Source: Rhizobiaceae bacterium | GTDB taxonomy: Bacteria; Pseudomonadota; Alphaproteobacteria; Rhizobiales; Rhizobiaceae | NCBI GenBank assembly: GCA_025458045.1 | Contig: JALOTE010000005.1 | Coordinates: forward strand, 1 to 59,670 | DNA: 59,670 nucleotides | Reading direction: 5' to 3' | Shown: piece after piece, positions 57,554 through 59,670 of the stretch | Layout of the letters: every line of letters begins with the position of its first letter | Numbering within the stretch: position 1 is the first letter of the stretch | Translations under genes and position numbers: made by a program | Notes under the pieces: model-generated | The model's input: only the letters and a program-made list of their open reading frames with translations | The model's database searches: none | What the model was told of the DNA's origin: nothing

Positions 57554-57618
57554 CCCCTGAGCGAAGCGTCGCAAGATCACTGCGCCGACATCGCGTGACA
57601 GGAATCACGCCAGAGGGG
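57554..57618 (-). promoter_or_regulatory. Possible structured leader of the TerC gene
   Basis: On the minus strand CCCCT (57618-57614) can pair with AGGGG (57558-57554), enclosing the hairpin GCGTGA-TTCCTG-TCACGC (57610-57593) and a smaller stem. The closing strand is followed by ATTTTTTC and then the ATG. Other TerC genes carry the yybP-ykoY Mn riboswitch, but I do not recognise its consensus here. Confidence 0.3.
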
Positions 57619-57675
57619 CCCGCCGCAGTCTGATTGAGGTGGGCATGGCCCGCGCTATTTCAAGGCAAGGCCGGA

Positions 57676-58716
57676 TCAATTGCAGCTGGTGCGTTTGCGG
57701 CTCATCAGGTCAAGATGGAAATGGTCGGCGTGCGCGCGGTCATAGCCGGGGCCGAGCACGGTGGTGAAGCGGTCGCAGGCGTCGGACCGGATCTTGTTCA
57801 AGAGGCTCGATTCGCGCAGCGCGAAGAAACCGGGCTTGCGCACCATAACCTGCTTGCCATTGTTGAGCACGATGCCGCCGATGTCGATGGCATTGCCGAA
57901 CGAATGCTCAGACAGGCGTCCGCCGCGCTTGTTGCCGATGGTGCGGCAGGAATAGCTCGACATCTGCTTGATCGTGTCGACACCCGACCAATAGCGCGCG
58001 CGGGCGGCGGGTTGCACATCCTTCTTCACCCATTCCGCGAATGCGAGCGCCATGCGGCAATTGAGCACCGCGGCCGGCTTGACGCTGATGCCGCCGGCCA
58101 AGCCTGAAACTTTCACCGGGTTGGCGATGCCGCAGCCGCCTGCGCCGCCATTGCCGACGGGCGCGATGTCCTCGAATTTGACGCCAAGCCGCTTCAGGTC
58201 GCGGCGGCATTGGGCTTCCGCGCCCTTCGAGCGGCCGGGCTTGAGGAAATCGGGCACCAGCGCGCCGGGGAGGGCAGCCAGACGCGCCAGAACCCCCGGT
58301 TCCTCGCGCGTCACCTCATAATCATCTTCCGGCAGCGGAACCGGCGTCTCGATTTGCGGCGGCGGCACGGCGGCGGCGCTTGCCGCAAGTGCGGAAGGCG
58401 CTTCAACGACACCGTCAGGTGTGACCATCAACACAGGCGCATTGCCCTGGGGCGGTGCAACGGGTTCAAAGGCGGGCGCAGTCGGGGATGCTGTTGGGAG
58501 GTCGAGCGCGGGAGCGGCAGGGCCCGGCGTTACAATCTGCGGCTGGGCAAGCCCGATCATTGGCTGCGTGTATGTGATCTGCGGCATCGGCCGTGGCACG
58601 GCCTGCGTGGTGCCCACATCGACGCTGGGCCGCATCACATCATCCGCCGTGCAGCCGCAAAGCAGTGCTGCGGCGGCAAGACCAATGGACAGGCGAAAGG
58701 CGGGGCGACGGATCAT
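57676..58716 (-). CDS. Extensin-family lipoprotein
   Basis: A 346-residue lipoprotein: lipobox LLCGC (Cys about 22), a Pro/Ala-rich linker, and an extensin-like C-terminal domain from about 165: CRRDLKRLGVKFEDI, GGCGIANPVKVSGL, the His/Asp block RLSEHSFGNAIDIGG and the final HADHFHLDLM. The motif arrangement is like M15-type LAS metallopeptidases, so a wall-peptidase role is plausible but unproven. It recalls the YcbK-like lipoprotein at 44270-45610. Confidence 0.88.
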   Translation of the reverse strand: MIRRPAFRLSIGLAAAALLCGCTADDVMRPSVDVGTTQAVPRPMPQITYTQPMIGLAQPQIVTPGPAAPALDLPTASPTAPAFEPVAPPQGNAPVLMVTPDGVVEAPSALAASAAAVPPPQIETPVPLPEDDYEVTREEPGVLARLAALPGALVPDFLKPGRSKGAEAQCRRDLKRLGVKFEDIAPVGNGGAGGCGIANPVKVSGLAGGISVKPAAVLNCRMALAFAEWVKKDVQPAARARYWSGVDTIKQMSSYSCRTIGNKRGGRLSEHSFGNAIDIGGIVLNNGKQVMVRKPGFFALRESSLLNKIRSDACDRFTTVLGPGYDRAHADHFHLDLMSRKRTSCN

Positions 58717-58766
58717 GCTTTCGCAAGTCTCGCCGAAAAGGGTGAAGGACCGCTTCCGCCCTATGG

Positions 58767-59663
58767 TTAACCGCTGGTTGACGCGTGAGGGTTTCGCCGC
58801 ACCGCCAGAGGCGCAAGCTCGACCAGAAGGATGGCGGCAAGAATGAGACCCGCGCCCAGCATGGCTGTCGGGCCAAGGCGTTCACCCAGAAGCAGGGCCG
58901 CAAACATTGCGGCAAACAGCGCTTCGGTGGACAGGATCAGCGCCGCCGCGCCCGGCGTGGTGTGGCGTTGGCCGATGATTTGCAGCGTGAAGGCGAGGCC
59001 GCCGGAGATGATGCCCGCAAACAGGATTTCCGGCAGCGCCGCAATGATGCCCGCCATGTCAAACACTTCGGTTGGCAGCGCGAGCGCGAGGCCCAACCCG
59101 GCGCAGATCGCAAATTGAGTGGCAGCGAGCGTGTAAGGGCGCGGCGAGACAGCCATGGCGCGCGCCACCAGCAGCACCTGAAACGCCCACATCAGGGCGC
59201 AGAACACCGTCATCACGTCGCCGGGCACGAGTTCCGAAGCATGCGCGCCCGTCAGCAGGTAGATGCCTGTCAGCGCCATCGCGCCGCCCGGCCAAATCGC
59301 CCAATGCGGCTTCAGCCTGAACAGCAAAAGCCCGAGCATTGGCGTGAACACCACATAGAGCCCGGTCAGAAAGCCGGAATTGGACACGCTGGTGGTGAGA
59401 AGGCCATATTGCTGGCTGGCGATGGCCAGAAACAGGAACACGCCGATGAGCATGAAGGCGCGCCACGGCACGCCTTCGCCGGTCGGCGCAGCCCGCCTTT
59501 CGGCAAGCGCGAAGGGCAGAACAGCCAGCGTCGCCGCCAGAAACCGCAAGCCGGTGAACACCATCGGCCCGACATGCTCCATGGCGGTCGATTGCGCGAC
59601 GAACCCCATGCCCCAAATGCCTGCCGCGATCGCCAGCAGCAGATTGGCTTTGCCTCGCGTCAT
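58767..59663 (-). CDS. DMT-superfamily (EamA) transporter
   Basis: A 298-residue protein with ten predicted helices in two EamA repeats (LLAIAAGIWGMGFVAQS and the second at WAFQVLLVARAMAV). Different from the EamA protein at 2939-3829. The late LSTEALFAAMFAALLLGERL is the second-repeat signature. Complete within the window, its start seven bases from the right edge. Substrate unknown. Confidence 0.88.
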   Translation of the reverse strand: MTRGKANLLLAIAAGIWGMGFVAQSTAMEHVGPMVFTGLRFLAATLAVLPFALAERRAAPTGEGVPWRAFMLIGVFLFLAIASQQYGLLTTSVSNSGFLTGLYVVFTPMLGLLLFRLKPHWAIWPGGAMALTGIYLLTGAHASELVPGDVMTVFCALMWAFQVLLVARAMAVSPRPYTLAATQFAICAGLGLALALPTEVFDMAGIIAALPEILFAGIISGGLAFTLQIIGQRHTTPGAAALILSTEALFAAMFAALLLGERLGPTAMLGAGLILAAILLVELAPLAVRRNPHASTSG

Positions 59664-59670
59664 CGTGAAC

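Noticed and set aside
57554-57618. yybP-ykoY Mn riboswitch upstream of TerC
   Set aside because: Stems are present but the conserved loop sequences were not recognised, so the specific name is not assigned.

Overview
The window looks like a stretch of conserved chromosome from a high-GC alphaproteobacterium, most likely of the Rhizobiales (Hyphomicrobiales). The evidence is gene content and order: hemB / DUF6163-like / ldtR-type MarR regulator / L,D-transpeptidase; glyA-nrdR-ribD-ribE-ribH-nusB; bamE / cytochrome chaperone / DUF177 / plsX-fabH-ihfA-merR; and aminotransferase-hom-glpX-recJ. There is also a Mg-type HemB lacking the zinc cysteines, a K+-independent H+-pyrophosphatase and DUF2842 next to ctaA. 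There is no rRNA, CRISPR array, prophage, integrase or transposase.

Layout. 1-2911: 3' part of an RND efflux permease. 2939-6301 (minus): EamA transporter, Bpt leucyltransferase, RDD membrane protein, hemB. 6423-9089 (plus): DUF6163-like protein, ldtR, Tat-type L,D-transpeptidase. 9421-15205 (plus): glyA, nrdR, the riboflavin genes, nusB and an MFS transporter, tightly packed. 15524-17656: hppA. 17811-18466: a VapBC-type toxin-antitoxin pair, the only clearly accessory module. 18500-23616: envelope, lipid and DNA-architecture genes. 23689-23765: tRNA-Pro(GGG). 23840-28632: a divergent ROK repressor and a xylose-type ABC importer (xylF, xylH, single-domain xylG). 28710-37038: an exopolysaccharide locus read outward from a shared control region (OPX lipoprotein, GT4, undecaprenyl-phosphate sugar transferase, Wzy-like protein, Wzc-like PCP, GNAT). 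37136-43766: DUF2842, ctaA, argC, agmatinase, dinB, radC, map. 44075-44150: tRNA-Glu(UUC). 44270-48108: YcbK-like lipoprotein, phaC, small lipoprotein. 48248-53982: aminotransferase, hom, glpX, recJ. 54059-59663: gatB, acyl-CoA thioesterase, DUF1801, TerC, extensin-family lipoprotein, second EamA transporter.

How it fits together: most genes are housekeeping (one-carbon metabolism, riboflavin, haem, fatty acids, amino acids, translation), with a large cell-envelope component. The least explained content is non-coding. A dispersed palindromic element occurs five times with inverted ends, one copy truncated. A 7-bp tandem array supplies the stop codon of the Wzy-like gene. Four TGATGNN heptamers precede vapB. 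Twin near-identical hairpins precede hom, and inverted repeats lie in the exopolysaccharide and xyl control regions. I found no convincing new multi-gene system. The best leads are the repeat family, the Wzc-like protein with a degraded ATPase motif, and the control regions.
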